The notes: a model not told the origin generated them from the letters alone. A stretch of DNA of 53,186 nt from an uncultured Propionibacterium sp. (GCA_938036835.1 CALHWB010000059.1:1-53186); one strand, 5' to 3'; positions 23,384-32,739 are shown, counted from the first letter of the stretch. Made by a program: numbers and translations.

Positions 23384-25639
23384 GTGGTTGACACCGTGCA
23401 ACATGCCCGTCAGACCCCGGATGCAGCGCAGCCCTGGGCGGTGTTGGGGCTCAAGGAAGACGAATACCAGCGCATCCGTGAACTGCTCGGCAGGCGTCCC
23501 ACGGGGGCCGAGCTCGCCATGTACTCGGTGATGTGGTCGGAGCATTGCAGCTACAAATCGTCGAAACTGCATTTGAAACGGTTCGCCGAACTGCCTCAGA
23601 TCACCCCCCGCGGCGCCCTGCTGGCCGGCATCGGGGACAATGCCGGTGCGGTGGATATCGGCCAGGGCTATGCGGTGACCTTCAAATCGGAGTCGCATAA
23701 CCACCCCTCCTTCGTGGAGCCCTATCAGGGGGCGGCCACCGGGGTGGGCGGCATCGTGCGCGACATCCTGGCCATGGGCGCCCGGCCGGTCGCGGTCATG
23801 GACGGTCTGCGTTTCGGGCCACTGGACGCCCTCGACACCGCGCGCGTACTGCCCGGTGTGGTGGCCGGCGTCGGCGGTTATGGCAACTGCCTGGGCCTGC
23901 CCAATATCGGCGGGGAGGTCTACTTCGATCCCAGCTATGCGGACAACCCACTGGTCAATGTGTTGTGCGTGGGCGTCATGCGGCACGGCGATCTCAAATT
24001 CGCCAAAGCCACCGGCGAGGGCAACAAGGTCATCTTGTACGGCGCGGCCACCGGTGCCGATGGCATCGGCGGGGCGTCCATCCTGGCCTCGGAAACCTTT
24101 GAGGACACCGGCCCGGCCAAACGGCCCGCGGTGCAGGTCGGCGATCCGTTTATGGAGAAACTGCTCATCGAATGCACCCTGGAACTGTTTGCCGCCGGCA
24201 TAGTCACCGCATTGCAGGATCTAGGCGCCGCGGGCATCTCCTGCGCCACCGCGGAACTAGCCTCGGCCGGCGACGGCGGCATGCTCTGCTATCTGGACCG
24301 GGTGCCGCTGCGCGACCACACGATGAGCCCCGAAGAGATCCTGATGAGCGAATCCCAGGAGCGCATGATGGCGATCTGCGCACCGGCAGACGTCGAGCAG
24401 TTCCTGGCGGTCTGCGCCAAATGGGAGGTGCCGGCCACCGTGATCGGTGAGCTGATCCCCGGGGGCCGGCTGCTCATCGATTGGCACGGTGAGCGCATCG
24501 TCGATGTCGATCCTCGCTCGGTGGCCCATGACGGCCCAGCCTATGACCGCCCGCAGCGGCGTCCGGACTGGTTGGCTGCCCTGCAGGCCGACCACGCCAA
24601 CCATCTGCCCCGCACCAGCGAGGGGACCGAGCTGGCTGCCGTGCTGTTGCGCATGGTGGCCGCCCCGAACCTGTGCGATCGTTCCTGGATCACCGACCAG
24701 TACGACCGGTTCGTGCGCGGTAACTCGGTGCTGGCCCAGCCGGAGGATTGTGGCATGGTGCGCATCGACGAGTTCACCAACCTGGGTATCGCCTTGGCGA
24801 CCGACGCCAACGGCCGCTACTGTCAGTTGAATCCCTATCTGGGGGCTCAGCTCGCGCTGTCGGAGGCCTACCGGAATGTGGCGGTCGCGGGTGCCCAACC
24901 GGTCGCGGTCACCGACTGCCTGAACTTCGGATCGCCGGAGGACCCCGAGGTCATGTGGCAGTTCGTCGAGGCCATCAAGGGGCTGGTGGCCGGCTGCCGG
25001 GAGCTTGGTATTCCGGTCACCGGCGGCAACGTCAGCTTCTACAACCAGACCGCTGGCCGCAATATCCTGCCGACTCCGCAGATCGGTGTGCTCGGGGTGA
25101 TCGATGACGTCCGCCGGCGCATCCCGATGGGGTTCCAGACCCCCACCGATGTGGTGCTGTTGCTGGGGCAGACCAAACAGGAACTGGGCGGTTCGGCCTG
25201 GGAACAGGTCATCTGCGATCACCTGGGCGGTCTACCGCCCTTCCCGGACTTTGCCGCCGAGCAGGCCCTGGCCCGGGTTTGCGCTGCCGCCAGCGAGCGA
25301 GCGATGCTGAAGAGCGCCCATGACCTGTCCGATGGCGGTTTGGCGATCGCGTTGGTCGAGGCTTGCCTGCGCAACAACCAGGGGGCACGCATCAGCCTAC
25401 CGGCCGATCTGGACGCGGCCGCGATGCTGTTCAGCGAGACGCCCGCCCGGGCGGTGGTTTGCCTACCGCCCGGCATGGTGGCCGAGTTCGAAACCCTGTG
25501 TGCCGAGCAGGGGCTGCCGGCCACGGTGATCGGGGAGGTCAGCCACGAACCGGTGCTGGAGGTGACGGGCCTGTTCGCCCTGCCGCTGGCCGAGATCAGG
25601 GCTGCCTGGCAGGCCACCATCCCGGCCGCTATGGGCTGA
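23384..25639 (+). CDS. purL: FGAM synthase subunit PurL (small type)
   Basis: Converts FGAR to FGAM with ATP, using ammonia delivered by PurQ. 751 residues, the small PurL that needs PurS and PurQ. Seen: MYSVMWSEHCSYKSSK near the start, FKSESHNHPSFVEPYQGAATGVGGIVRD (ATP/metal site), GNKVILYGAATGADGIGGASI, MSESQERMM, NFGSPEDPEVMW, and SAHDLSDGGLAIALVE near the C-terminus. The GTG start is defined by a -10 box 6 nt upstream. The stop is followed after 80 nt by an M20 peptidase gene with its own promoter. Confidence 0.98.
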   Translation: MVDTVQHARQTPDAAQPWAVLGLKEDEYQRIRELLGRRPTGAELAMYSVMWSEHCSYKSSKLHLKRFAELPQITPRGALLAGIGDNAGAVDIGQGYAVTFKSESHNHPSFVEPYQGAATGVGGIVRDILAMGARPVAVMDGLRFGPLDALDTARVLPGVVAGVGGYGNCLGLPNIGGEVYFDPSYADNPLVNVLCVGVMRHGDLKFAKATGEGNKVILYGAATGADGIGGASILASETFEDTGPAKRPAVQVGDPFMEKLLIECTLELFAAGIVTALQDLGAAGISCATAELASAGDGGMLCYLDRVPLRDHTMSPEEILMSESQERMMAICAPADVEQFLAVCAKWEVPATVIGELIPGGRLLIDWHGERIVDVDPRSVAHDGPAYDRPQRRPDWLAALQADHANHLPRTSEGTELAAVLLRMVAAPNLCDRSWITDQYDRFVRGNSVLAQPEDCGMVRIDEFTNLGIALATDANGRYCQLNPYLGAQLALSEAYRNVAVAGAQPVAVTDCLNFGSPEDPEVMWQFVEAIKGLVAGCRELGIPVTGGNVSFYNQTAGRNILPTPQIGVLGVIDDVRRRIPMGFQTPTDVVLLLGQTKQELGGSAWEQVICDHLGGLPPFPDFAAEQALARVCAAASERAMLKSAHDLSDGGLAIALVEACLRNNQGARISLPADLDAAAMLFSETPARAVVCLPPGMVAEFETLCAEQGLPATVIGEVSHEPVLEVTGLFALPLAEIRAAWQATIPAAMG

Positions 25640-25707
25640 TCGCCGGCCGGGCTCGTGCCCGCCGTCGGGATCGGTACCCGGTCCCCGGCCGGGTGGGTGT
25701 GCGGGGG

Positions 25708-25713
25708 TAGGGT
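25708..25713 (+). promoter_or_regulatory. -10 box TAGGGT of the dipeptidase gene, leaderless
   Basis: TAGGGT, 6 nt, then ATG at 25720. The arrangement repeats that of the purine genes. Confidence 0.55.
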
Positions 25714-25719
25714 CTGGGT

Positions 25720-27069
25720 ATGCAAGATGTCGCCAATATCCGCGATCGTGTCGAAGCGGTCCTGCCCGGTGTCTTAGACGACCTGGTTCATCTGGTGTCT
25801 ATCCCGTCGATCAGTTCGGCAGCCGAACATGCCGGCGACGTGGCCAGGGCGGGGGACGCTATCGTCGGATACCTGAAACTGCTCGGCTGCCCCGACGTGC
25901 GGGTCGTCCAGGCTGGCGGTGCGCCCGCGGTGATCGGGCATTTCCCGGTCGCCGAGGACGCCCCCACGGTGTGCCTGTACGCCCACTTCGATGTGCAGCC
26001 CACCGGCGATCCGGCGGCCTGGACCTCGCCGCCGTTCGAGGCCAGCATCCGCGGCGACCGCCTCTACGGCCGGGGGACCGCCGATGACAAGGCCGGTATC
26101 GCCGCTCATCTGGCGGTGCTGCGGGCCTTCGACGGGCGGCCGCCGGTGAATGTGACGGTGCTATTCGAGGGCGAGGAGGAACTAGGCTCGCCGACATTGG
26201 CCCGAATCCTTGCCGAGCACCGCGAAGAATTGGCTGCCGACCTGTATGTGATCGCCGATTGCGGCAATTGGCGGGCCGGCAGCCCGGCCTTCACGACCTC
26301 GCTGCGTGGGGTCGTCGACTGCCGGGTGGAGGTGCGGACCTTGGACCATGGTGTGCATTCCGGCCAGTTCGGCGGTGCCGTCCCCGATGCCCTGACCACC
26401 TTGTGCCGGCTGCTGGCGACCCTGCACGATGAACGAGGTGAGGTGGCCGTGGCCGGTTTGGTTTCGGCCGATGAGTCCGAATTGGTCCAGCCCGAGGAAA
26501 CCCTGCGGGCCGAGTCGGGGCTGCTCGCCGGCGTCCAACCGATCGGCACCGGGTCGCTGGTGTCGCGCACCTGGACCAAACCGGCCATCTCGGTCATCGG
26601 CCTGGACGCCACCCCGATCGCCCAGTCCTCCAACACCTTGATCCCCGCAGCCCGTGCCCGGGTGTCGTTGCGCGTGGCGCCGGGGGATACCACGCAGAAT
26701 GCCTGGGCCCGGTTGAAGGAGCACCTGGAGACCCATATCGAATGGGGAGCCGAACTGGTCGTCCAGAACACCGAGCGTGCCGAGCCTTGCCGGGTGGGTG
26801 CCAGCTCCCAGGTGATGTCGGCGGCCAGCCGGGCATGGCGGGAGGCCTTCGGGGTAGACCCGGTGTTGGTCGGCACCGGTGGCACCATTGGCATGATCGC
26901 CGAGTTCCAGCAGGCGTTTCCGCAGGCCGGCGTGTTGTGCACCGCGGTGGCCGATCCCGACTGCCGGATGCACGGCATCGATGAGTCGCTTTACCTGCCG
27001 GATTGGCGGGCTTCCTGCCTGGCCGAGGCGCTGTTGCTGGCCGATCTGGCCGGTCAGCCGGCCCGATGA
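25720..27069 (+). CDS. M20-family metallodipeptidase
   Basis: 449 residues. Zinc ligand motifs are visible: YAHFDVQPTGD (first His/Asp), GRGTADDKAGI (bridging Asp), and FEGEEELGSP (catalytic Glu followed by a Glu ligand). The dimerisation domain carries HSGQFGGAVPDAL with its conserved His. GGTIGMIAEFQQAFP and DCRMHGIDESLYL near the end hold the final His ligand. It is a cytosolic dipeptidase of the PepV/CNDP type; substrates are broad dipeptides. Known members hydrolyse Xaa-His or Cys-Gly, but the preference here cannot be read. It ends at a convergent terminator with rpiB. Confidence 0.92.
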   Translation: MQDVANIRDRVEAVLPGVLDDLVHLVSIPSISSAAEHAGDVARAGDAIVGYLKLLGCPDVRVVQAGGAPAVIGHFPVAEDAPTVCLYAHFDVQPTGDPAAWTSPPFEASIRGDRLYGRGTADDKAGIAAHLAVLRAFDGRPPVNVTVLFEGEEELGSPTLARILAEHREELAADLYVIADCGNWRAGSPAFTTSLRGVVDCRVEVRTLDHGVHSGQFGGAVPDALTTLCRLLATLHDERGEVAVAGLVSADESELVQPEETLRAESGLLAGVQPIGTGSLVSRTWTKPAISVIGLDATPIAQSSNTLIPAARARVSLRVAPGDTTQNAWARLKEHLETHIEWGAELVVQNTERAEPCRVGASSQVMSAASRAWREAFGVDPVLVGTGGTIGMIAEFQQAFPQAGVLCTAVADPDCRMHGIDESLYLPDWRASCLAEALLLADLAGQPAR

Positions 27070-27082
27070 TGCCTCCCGGGCT

Positions 27083-27106
27083 GCCGGCACCCCACGGGTG
27101 CCCGGC
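27083..27106. terminator. Bidirectional hairpin between dipeptidase gene and rpiB
   Basis: GCCGGCACCC pairs with GGGTGCCCGGC around CAC with one bulged base, centred in the 61-nt gap between convergent genes. It can serve both. Confidence 0.6.
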
Positions 27107-27130
27107 ACCCCGGGGCGGTTGCGGACCCGC

Positions 27131-27607
27131 TCAGCCCCGCCGGGCGAGCGCGATCTCTTCGTCCTCGATGGCGGCGATCTTGGCGAATCGTTCGGCGAAC
27201 TCACCGCCATCGATGCCTTTGAATTCCGCACCCAGGAAGGCGTCCACGATGGCCTTGGCCAGTTCGGGGCCGACCACGAAGGCGCCGAAGGCGATGATCT
27301 GCGAGCCGTTGTTCTCCCGGGTATGCCGAGCGGTGAACGGTTCGGAACACACCGCCGCCCGGATGCCGCGCACCTTGTTGGCCGAGATCGAGATGCCGAT
27401 TCCGGTACCGCAGATCAGCACCCCCCTCGCCACCTCGCCGGCTCGGATCGCGTGGGCTACCCGCCGGGCATAGGTCGCCGAGTACTCGGGCTGCTCGCCT
27501 TCGCCCGGTCCGTAGTCCACCACTTCGTGCCCGGCCGCCAACAGATGCCGGACGATGACACCCTTGAGTTCGAATCCCGATCCGTCGCTGCCGATCCCAA
27601 TCTTCAT
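27131..27607 (-). CDS. rpiB: Ribose-5-phosphate isomerase B
   Basis: Interconverts ribose-5-phosphate and ribulose-5-phosphate, so it supplies PRPP for the purine pathway encoded around it. Seen: the N-terminal KIGIGSDGSGFELK phosphate loop, the catalytic Cys in VLICGTGIGISISANKV, and the later AVCSEPFTARHTRENNGSQI block with the Arg/His phosphate ligands. Length 158. The ATG chosen starts at the conserved MKIGIGSD; a GTG six bases upstream is possible. It is a single gene, convergent with the dipeptidase gene. Confidence 0.95.
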   Translation of the reverse strand: MKIGIGSDGSGFELKGVIVRHLLAAGHEVVDYGPGEGEQPEYSATYARRVAHAIRAGEVARGVLICGTGIGISISANKVRGIRAAVCSEPFTARHTRENNGSQIIAFGAFVVGPELAKAIVDAFLGAEFKGIDGGEFAERFAKIAAIEDEEIALARRG

Positions 27608-27753
27608 GGGCACTATTCAACTCCACCCGCCCGCCAGCCGGCCGCGGGTCTCGGCCGGGTGCGTCCCCCGGCCACCGGGTGCCCTGGGATGCGCGCACCG
27701 CCCGGTGCCGGCCGTGGCCGGGCGATCTGGCATGGCCAGCGCGAACCCGCCGA

Positions 27754-28389
27754 TCAGGGGGCGAGGCGTTGCCGCTGCCAGGTGCCGTCCACCAGGCGGT
27801 AGCAGATCCGGTCGTGCAGTCGCGACTTGCGGCCCTGCCAGAATTCCCAGTAGCCGGGCACCAGCCGGAAGCCGCCCCAATGCGGCGGTCGAGGCGGATT
27901 CAGGCCATACCTGGCCGACGTCTCGGCGGCCCTGGCCAGCAGCACCGCGCGGGAACCGATGGGCTGCGACTGCGGGGAGGCCCAGGCGCCGATTCGGGAA
28001 TCCAGGGGACGGCTGGCGTAGTACGCATCGGATTCCTCCGCCGAGACCCGCTCGACCCGGCCTTCGATGCGCACCACCTGCTCAAGCTCCACCCAATGGA
28101 ACTGCAATGCGGCGAACGGGTTGGCGGTCAGCTCCCGGCTTTTGCGCGACCGATAGTTGGTGTACCAGACCACGCCGCGTTCGTCGATGGCCTTGATCAG
28201 CACCACCCTGGTCGATGGGCGGCCGCTTTCTGCCACCGTGGCCAGGGTCATCGCGTTTGGTTCCGGGACACCGGCCTTCTGGGCCGCCGCGAACCACCGC
28301 TCGAACAAGGCGAGCGGGGCGGCGGTGGTGTCCGTCTCGTCCAAGGCGCCCCGTTCGTAGCTTTTGCGCAACCCGGCCAGCTTGATCAT
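27754..28389 (-). CDS. pdxH: Pyridoxamine 5'-phosphate oxidase
   Basis: FMN enzyme that oxidises pyridoxamine- or pyridoxine-5'-phosphate to PLP. Seen: the PLP site sequence RKSYERGALDETD at the N-terminus, ESGRPSTRVVLIKAIDERGVVWYTNYRSRKSRELTANP (FMN binding), and the C-terminal PPHWGGFRLVPGYWEFWQGRKSRLHDR block that defines the family. 211 residues. The ATG lies 6 nt behind TAGCAT on the minus strand, so the mRNA is probably leaderless. Monocistronic. Confidence 0.97.
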   Translation of the reverse strand: MIKLAGLRKSYERGALDETDTTAAPLALFERWFAAAQKAGVPEPNAMTLATVAESGRPSTRVVLIKAIDERGVVWYTNYRSRKSRELTANPFAALQFHWVELEQVVRIEGRVERVSAEESDAYYASRPLDSRIGAWASPQSQPIGSRAVLLARAAETSARYGLNPPRPPHWGGFRLVPGYWEFWQGRKSRLHDRICYRLVDGTWQRQRLAP

Positions 28390-28395
28390 GCTCTC

Positions 28396-28401
28396 ATGCT
28401 A
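28396..28401 (-). promoter_or_regulatory. -10 box TAGCAT of pdxH, leaderless
   Basis: Reading the minus strand: TAGCAT, GAGAGC, then ATG at 28389. Confidence 0.55.
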
Positions 28402-28406
28402 GGCCC

Positions 28407-28479
28407 GCCTGGCCGGCCCCATGGCCCGGGCCGGCCAGGCCGCTGCCCGTTGGGGCGGCTCGCCGGCCGTCCCAACGGG
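28407..28479 (-). terminator. Two hairpins after the 2-hydroxyacid dehydrogenase gene
   Basis: A 9-bp stem CCCGTTGGG at 28446-28454 pairs with 28471-28479, and a 13-bp stem at 28407-28419 (beginning GCCTGGCCGGCC) pairs with 28428-28440. Both lie between the end of the dehydrogenase gene and the pdxH promoter. Confidence 0.55.
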
Positions 28480-28493
28480 GTTGCCCTAACCGT

Positions 28494-29456
28494 TCAGGCG
28501 TTGCGGGGCACCACTATGTGGCGGCATTCGCGACCTTGCAGCACATCGATGGTGTTCTGCACCACCCGGCGCTTCAGCAAGGCATAGGACTCGGCGGAGT
28601 AGTAGGCGGCGTGAGGGGACAGCAGCACTCGCGGCAGCCTGGTGAGCGGATGATCGGCGGGCATCGGCTCGGTCTCCAGAACGTCGATACCCGCACCCCC
28701 AAGCTTGCCGGATTCCAGCGCCCGCACCAGGGCGTCGGTGTCGACGATGCCGCCGCGGGCGGTGTTCACCAGGAAGGCCCCGTCCTTCATCTGCGCGAAG
28801 GTTTCGTCGTTGAACAGGTGCCGGGTGCTCGGCAGCAACGGCGAATGGATGCTGACGATGTCGGATTGCGCCAGCAGTTCGGCCCGGGTGGCCACCTTGA
28901 AACCATCGAGCTCGATGGTGCCTCCGGGAATCGCGGGGTCGGTGATGAGGGTATTGAAACCGAGTCCGCGTGCCTTCTCGGCGCAGGCCCGCCCGATGGC
29001 ACCGAAACCAAGCACCCCGAAGGTCTGATCGCAGAATTGATGGATCGGTGCGGCCTGCACGACATCCAGGGAGGAGCGCCGGGCCAGGCCGTCCAGGCCC
29101 GGCAGGTTGCGGGCGACGCCGAGCGCCAGGGCGATGGCGTGATCGGCTACCGACTGGGTGCCGTAGTCGGGCACGTTGACCACCACGATGCCCCGTTCGG
29201 CGGCCGCATCGAGATCGATGGTGTCCACGCCGACGCCATAGCGTCCGATCACCTTCAGTTCGGGCAGCAGATAGTCCATCGCCGCCGCGTCCACCCGGGC
29301 GTACTGGACGATGAGCCCGTCGGTGCCCTTGACCCGGGGATCGGTTGCCGAGTCGACGCCCCCGGCGATGAACCTGAGTTCGACACCCGCAGCCTCGGCG
29401 ACTTCGCGTTCGATGTCATGGGACTTGTGGTCCAGATCGGTGATGGTTACCCGCAT
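28494..29456 (-). CDS. D-isomer-specific 2-hydroxyacid dehydrogenase (CtBP-like)
   Basis: 320 residues. NAD-binding Rossmann motif VLGFGAIGRACAEKARGLGFNT. Catalytic triad of the family: Arg in VNTARGGIVDTD, Glu in DVLETEPMPADHP, His in LLSPHAAYYSAES. The closest recognisable type is the C-terminal-binding-protein/phosphoglycerate dehydrogenase-like group, for which the substrate is usually unknown. The ATG (MRVTITDLDHKSH) has GAAGGAAG 6 nt upstream; a longer frame lacks similarity. It is divergent from purF. Physiological substrate not assigned. Confidence 0.88.
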   Translation of the reverse strand: MRVTITDLDHKSHDIEREVAEAAGVELRFIAGGVDSATDPRVKGTDGLIVQYARVDAAAMDYLLPELKVIGRYGVGVDTIDLDAAAERGIVVVNVPDYGTQSVADHAIALALGVARNLPGLDGLARRSSLDVVQAAPIHQFCDQTFGVLGFGAIGRACAEKARGLGFNTLITDPAIPGGTIELDGFKVATRAELLAQSDIVSIHSPLLPSTRHLFNDETFAQMKDGAFLVNTARGGIVDTDALVRALESGKLGGAGIDVLETEPMPADHPLTRLPRVLLSPHAAYYSAESYALLKRRVVQNTIDVLQGRECRHIVVPRNA

Positions 29457-29804
29457 TTGTGCTTCCTTCGTTGGACACTGGTGAGCAGTGGTCGGCTCCG
29501 GGGCCGCGCAGCCGGCGGCCCGGCCAGCGTCATCCTTGCACATCCGCCGGCTCCGCGATGTGCCGCCCGGATCGACCCGCGCCTGGGGTACCGGGGTATC
29601 GCCGCTCGGACGGCCCTTCGTCCGTTTCGCGCATCCGGAACCAATCGCGGTGTGCCCTCCGATGGCCTGCGCCGGCTGTTGTCTCACCGGCCGGGCACCG
29701 TCGCGCGGTCCGGGAATCACCGCCGGCCAGCCCGGGCCACGCACCCGGCGCGCAGGCGGCCTACCGGGCCACGGTCTGCCGGCTATTGCGCGGTGACCTG
29801 GGGG

Positions 29805-29810
29805 TAAACT
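29805..29810 (+). promoter_or_regulatory. -10 box TAAACT of purFM, leaderless
   Basis: TAAACT, 6 nt, GTG at 29817. The 360-nt gap from 29457 between the divergent dehydrogenase and purF genes holds nothing else I can support: no -35 match, riboswitch-like fold or small gene. Confidence 0.55.
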
Positions 29811-29816
29811 GGCGCG

Positions 29817-31265
29817 GTGAGCTCACATGGGCCTGAGGGGGATTATCCGCGCGAGGAGTGTGGCGTATTCGGGGTCTTCGCACCGGGCGAGGTGGTCGCC
29901 AAGCTCACCTATTACGGCATGTTCGCTCTGCAGCATCGCGGCCAGGAATCGGCCGGTATGGCGGTATCGGATGGGCGCCGCATCATGGTCTTCAAGGACA
30001 TGGGGCTGGTCAGCCAGGTATTCAACGAGGCCACCTTGAATTCTCTCACCGGGCATCTGGCGATCGGGCACACCCGGTACTCCACCACCGGCGCCTCGGT
30101 CTGGCAGAACGCCCAGCCCACTTTCCGTCCACTGGCCAATGGCGGGCTTGCCCTGGCCCACAACGGCAATCTAACCAACACCGAGGAGCTGGCGGCCGTG
30201 CTGGCCTCCCGGGGCGTCCCCGATCCGGTGCCGCGCAAGAACGTCCTCGATTCCACCAATGACACCGCGTTGATCACCGAACTGCTGGCCAGCCAGCCCG
30301 GCTGTTCCGGGCTTGAGGACGCCGCCCTTGCGGTGCTGCCGGTCCTGGTCGGGGCCTTCAGCCTGGTCTTCATGACCGAGACCGCGCTCTACGCGGCACG
30401 CGACCGCCACGGGGTACGTCCGCTGGTATTGGGGCGCCTGGCACACGGCTGGGTGGTGGCCTCCGAAACCGCTGCGCTCGACATCGTGGGGGCCACCTTC
30501 GTCCGGGAGATCGAGCCCGGTGAACTGATCCGGATAGATGCCGCCGGGCAGCGCAGCATGCGGTTCGCCGAACCGTCTCCCCGGGGGTGCGTCTTCGAAT
30601 ACGTCTATCTGTCCAGGCCGGATACCCGGATCGCCGATCGTTCCGTGCAGGCCATCAGGGTACAGATCGGCCGGCTGCTGGCCCGGGAGCACCCGGCGTG
30701 CGGCGATCTGGTCATGCCGGTGCCCGACTCGGGCACTCCGGCCGCGCTCGGGTTCGCCGCCGAATCGGGTATCGAGTTCGGGCTGGGACTGGTGAAGAAC
30801 GCCTATGTCGGGCGCACCTTCATCCAGCCTAGTCAGACCATCCGGCAACTGGGTATCCGGTTGAAGCTGAACCCGTTGCGTGAGGTGATCGCTGGGCGGC
30901 GGCTGGTGGTGGTGGACGACTCGATCGTGCGGGGCAACACCCAGCGGGCATTGATCGGTATGCTGCGGGAGGCCGGGGCCGCCGAGGTGCATGTGCGGAT
31001 CTCCAGCCCACCGGTCAACTGGCCCTGCTTCTATGGCATCGACTTCGCTACCCGGGCCGAGCTGATCGCCCCCGGGCTCACCGCCGGGCAGATCGCGCGG
31101 GCGATCGGCGCCGATTCGCTAGGGTTCATCAGCCGGGCCGGCCTGATCCAGGCGACCGGTATCGATGCCCAGCAGTTATGCTGCGCCTGTTTCGACGGCA
31201 AATATCCGATCCCGATTCCGCCTATCGCCCGCCGACAACTCGGGCTGCCCCAGGAGAACACATGA
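29817..31265 (+). CDS. purF: Amidophosphoribosyltransferase
   Basis: Commits PRPP to purines by transferring glutamine ammonia to it, giving phosphoribosylamine. Class II amidotransferase: a short propeptide ends before Cys15 in EECGVFGVF, which becomes the N-terminal nucleophile. Seen: YYGMFALQHRGQESAG, IGHTRYSTTG, HNGNLTN, and the PRPP-binding loop RRLVVVDDSIVRGNTQ. The Cys-rich end (QLCCACFDGKYPIPIP) fits the Fe-S form of the Bacillus type. Length 482. Its last codons overlap the purM ATG (ATGA), so the two genes are coupled. Confidence 0.97.
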   Translation: MSSHGPEGDYPREECGVFGVFAPGEVVAKLTYYGMFALQHRGQESAGMAVSDGRRIMVFKDMGLVSQVFNEATLNSLTGHLAIGHTRYSTTGASVWQNAQPTFRPLANGGLALAHNGNLTNTEELAAVLASRGVPDPVPRKNVLDSTNDTALITELLASQPGCSGLEDAALAVLPVLVGAFSLVFMTETALYAARDRHGVRPLVLGRLAHGWVVASETAALDIVGATFVREIEPGELIRIDAAGQRSMRFAEPSPRGCVFEYVYLSRPDTRIADRSVQAIRVQIGRLLAREHPACGDLVMPVPDSGTPAALGFAAESGIEFGLGLVKNAYVGRTFIQPSQTIRQLGIRLKLNPLREVIAGRRLVVVDDSIVRGNTQRALIGMLREAGAAEVHVRISSPPVNWPCFYGIDFATRAELIAPGLTAGQIARAIGADSLGFISRAGLIQATGIDAQQLCCACFDGKYPIPIPPIARRQLGLPQENT

Positions 31266-32308
31266 CCGAATCCGCCTATGCCCGTGCCGGAGTCGATATC
31301 GAAGCCGGCGAACGGGCAGTCGATCTGATGAGGGCGCATGTTGCGCGGGCGCAGCGTCCCGAGGTGCTGGGTGGCCTGGGCGGGTTCGCCGGGCTGTTCG
31401 ACGCCGCCGGCCTACGGGGCTACCGCCATCCGGTGCTGGCCACCAGCACCGACGGGGTGGGCACCAAGGTGGCGATTGCGCGGGCCATGGGCATCCATCA
31501 CACCGTCGGCTGGGACCTGGTCGGCATGCTGGTCGACGACTTGGTCGTCTGCGGCGCCGAACCGCTTTTCCTGACCGACTATATCGCTTGCGGAAAGGTG
31601 ATCCCCGAGCGGATCGCCGAACTGGTGCGGGGTATCTCCGAGGCCTGCGCGGTGGCCGGGTGCGCGTTGCTCGGCGGTGAGACCGCCGAACACCCCGGGT
31701 TGATGGCCCCCGACGATTTCGACATCGCCGGAGCGACCGTCGGGGTGGTGGAGCGGGACGAGATCCTGGGGGCCGATCGGGTGCGGGCCGGCGATGTCGC
31801 CCTGGCCCTGGCCGCCTCGGGGCTGCATTCCAATGGCTATTCCCTGGTGCGCCGGGTGCTGCTGGCCGAAGCCGGCCTGGGGCTGGACGCCCAGCCCGCC
31901 GGGCTGGACCGTCCCCTGGGGCTCGAACTGCTTGAGCCGACCCGGGTCTATGCCGCTGACGTGCTGGCCTTGGTCCGATCGGTTGAGGTGCATGCGCTGA
32001 GCCACATAACCGGCGGTGGGCTGGCCGGCAACCTTGCCCGGGTGCTGCCGGCCGGGGTGCGCTGCGTCGTCGACCGGGCCAGCTGGCGGCCGCCGGCCAT
32101 CTGCACCCTGGTGCAGCAGATCGGTCGGATCAGCCAGGCGGATATCGAGGCCACCTTGAACATGGGGGTAGGCATGGTGGCCCTGCTGCCTGGCGAGGCC
32201 GCCGATGCTGCCTGTCGGCTGCTCGCCGAACGTGGGCTGGACGCCTGGGTCTGCGGTGAAGTGGTGGCCGGCGCCGGCGAGGTGGAACTGGTCGGCGCGC
32301 ACAGTTGA
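31262..32308 (+). CDS. purM: Phosphoribosylformylglycinamidine cyclo-ligase (AIR synthetase)
   Basis: Closes the imidazole ring, FGAM to AIR, with ATP. Seen: YARAGVDIEAGERAVDLM at the N-terminus, LATSTDGVGTKVAIA, the HHTVGWDLVGMLVDDLVVCGAEPLFLTDYIA block, LLGGETAEHPGLM, GLHSNGYSLVR, HALSHITGGGLAGNLARVLP, and MGVGMV near the end. 348 residues. The ATG overlaps the purF stop by 4 nt. The longer upstream frame inside purF is ignored. Confidence 0.97.
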   Translation: MTESAYARAGVDIEAGERAVDLMRAHVARAQRPEVLGGLGGFAGLFDAAGLRGYRHPVLATSTDGVGTKVAIARAMGIHHTVGWDLVGMLVDDLVVCGAEPLFLTDYIACGKVIPERIAELVRGISEACAVAGCALLGGETAEHPGLMAPDDFDIAGATVGVVERDEILGADRVRAGDVALALAASGLHSNGYSLVRRVLLAEAGLGLDAQPAGLDRPLGLELLEPTRVYAADVLALVRSVEVHALSHITGGGLAGNLARVLPAGVRCVVDRASWRPPAICTLVQQIGRISQADIEATLNMGVGMVALLPGEAADAACRLLAERGLDAWVCGEVVAGAGEVELVGAHS

Positions 32309-32420
32309 GCCGCGGCCGGGCTGACGGCGGTCTGTGGGTGGTGCTCGCGGGTCGCGGCGATAGCCGCGACCGCAACCCGCCATCTGGTGGCATGCGTTGG
32401 TGGTGGACGCCGGCATTGGG

Positions 32421-32426
32421 TAGCCT
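32421..32426 (+). promoter_or_regulatory. -10 box TAGCCT upstream of the DUF3073 gene
   Basis: TAGCCT in the 190-nt gap after purM; the predicted leader is about 65 nt and contains GAGGGGG before the ATG at 32499. Here the gene is leadered, unlike its neighbours. Confidence 0.45.
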
Positions 32427-32498
32427 AGGGGGCACGACAGTAGTTATTCACGATGCTGCGGCAACGCCGCGAGGGAAAAAGCGAGGGGGTCGACCCAT

Positions 32499-32714
32499 AT
32501 GGGGCGCGGCCGTGCAAAGGCGAAGCAGACGAAGGTTGCCCGCGATCTGAAGTATCGCTCGGTGGATCCTGACTTCTCCTCACTGGAGCGGGAACTACGT
32601 GGCGAGTCCCGGGCGGACATGTACGGCGAGATTCCTGATCAGTATGCCGATCTGGCCTCACAGTACGACGACGAGTTCGTCTACGACTCCGAAGACGACG
32701 ACGAACGCCGCTGA
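32499..32714 (+). CDS. DUF3073 protein
   Basis: 71 residues, a small actinobacterial family of unknown function that commonly lies next to purM or purF. Seen: the conserved N-terminal MGRGRAKAKQTKVARDLKY and a very acidic C-terminus (DDEFVYDSEDDDERR). The basic start and acidic end suggest nucleic-acid or ribosome contact, but this is inference. The ATG has a GAGGGGG site 8-9 nt upstream. The next gene starts 25 nt after the stop. Confidence 0.92.
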   Translation: MGRGRAKAKQTKVARDLKYRSVDPDFSSLERELRGESRADMYGEIPDQYADLASQYDDEFVYDSEDDDERR

Positions 32715-32739
32715 TCGTCCCCTGGCAGGAGGCGTGCCG

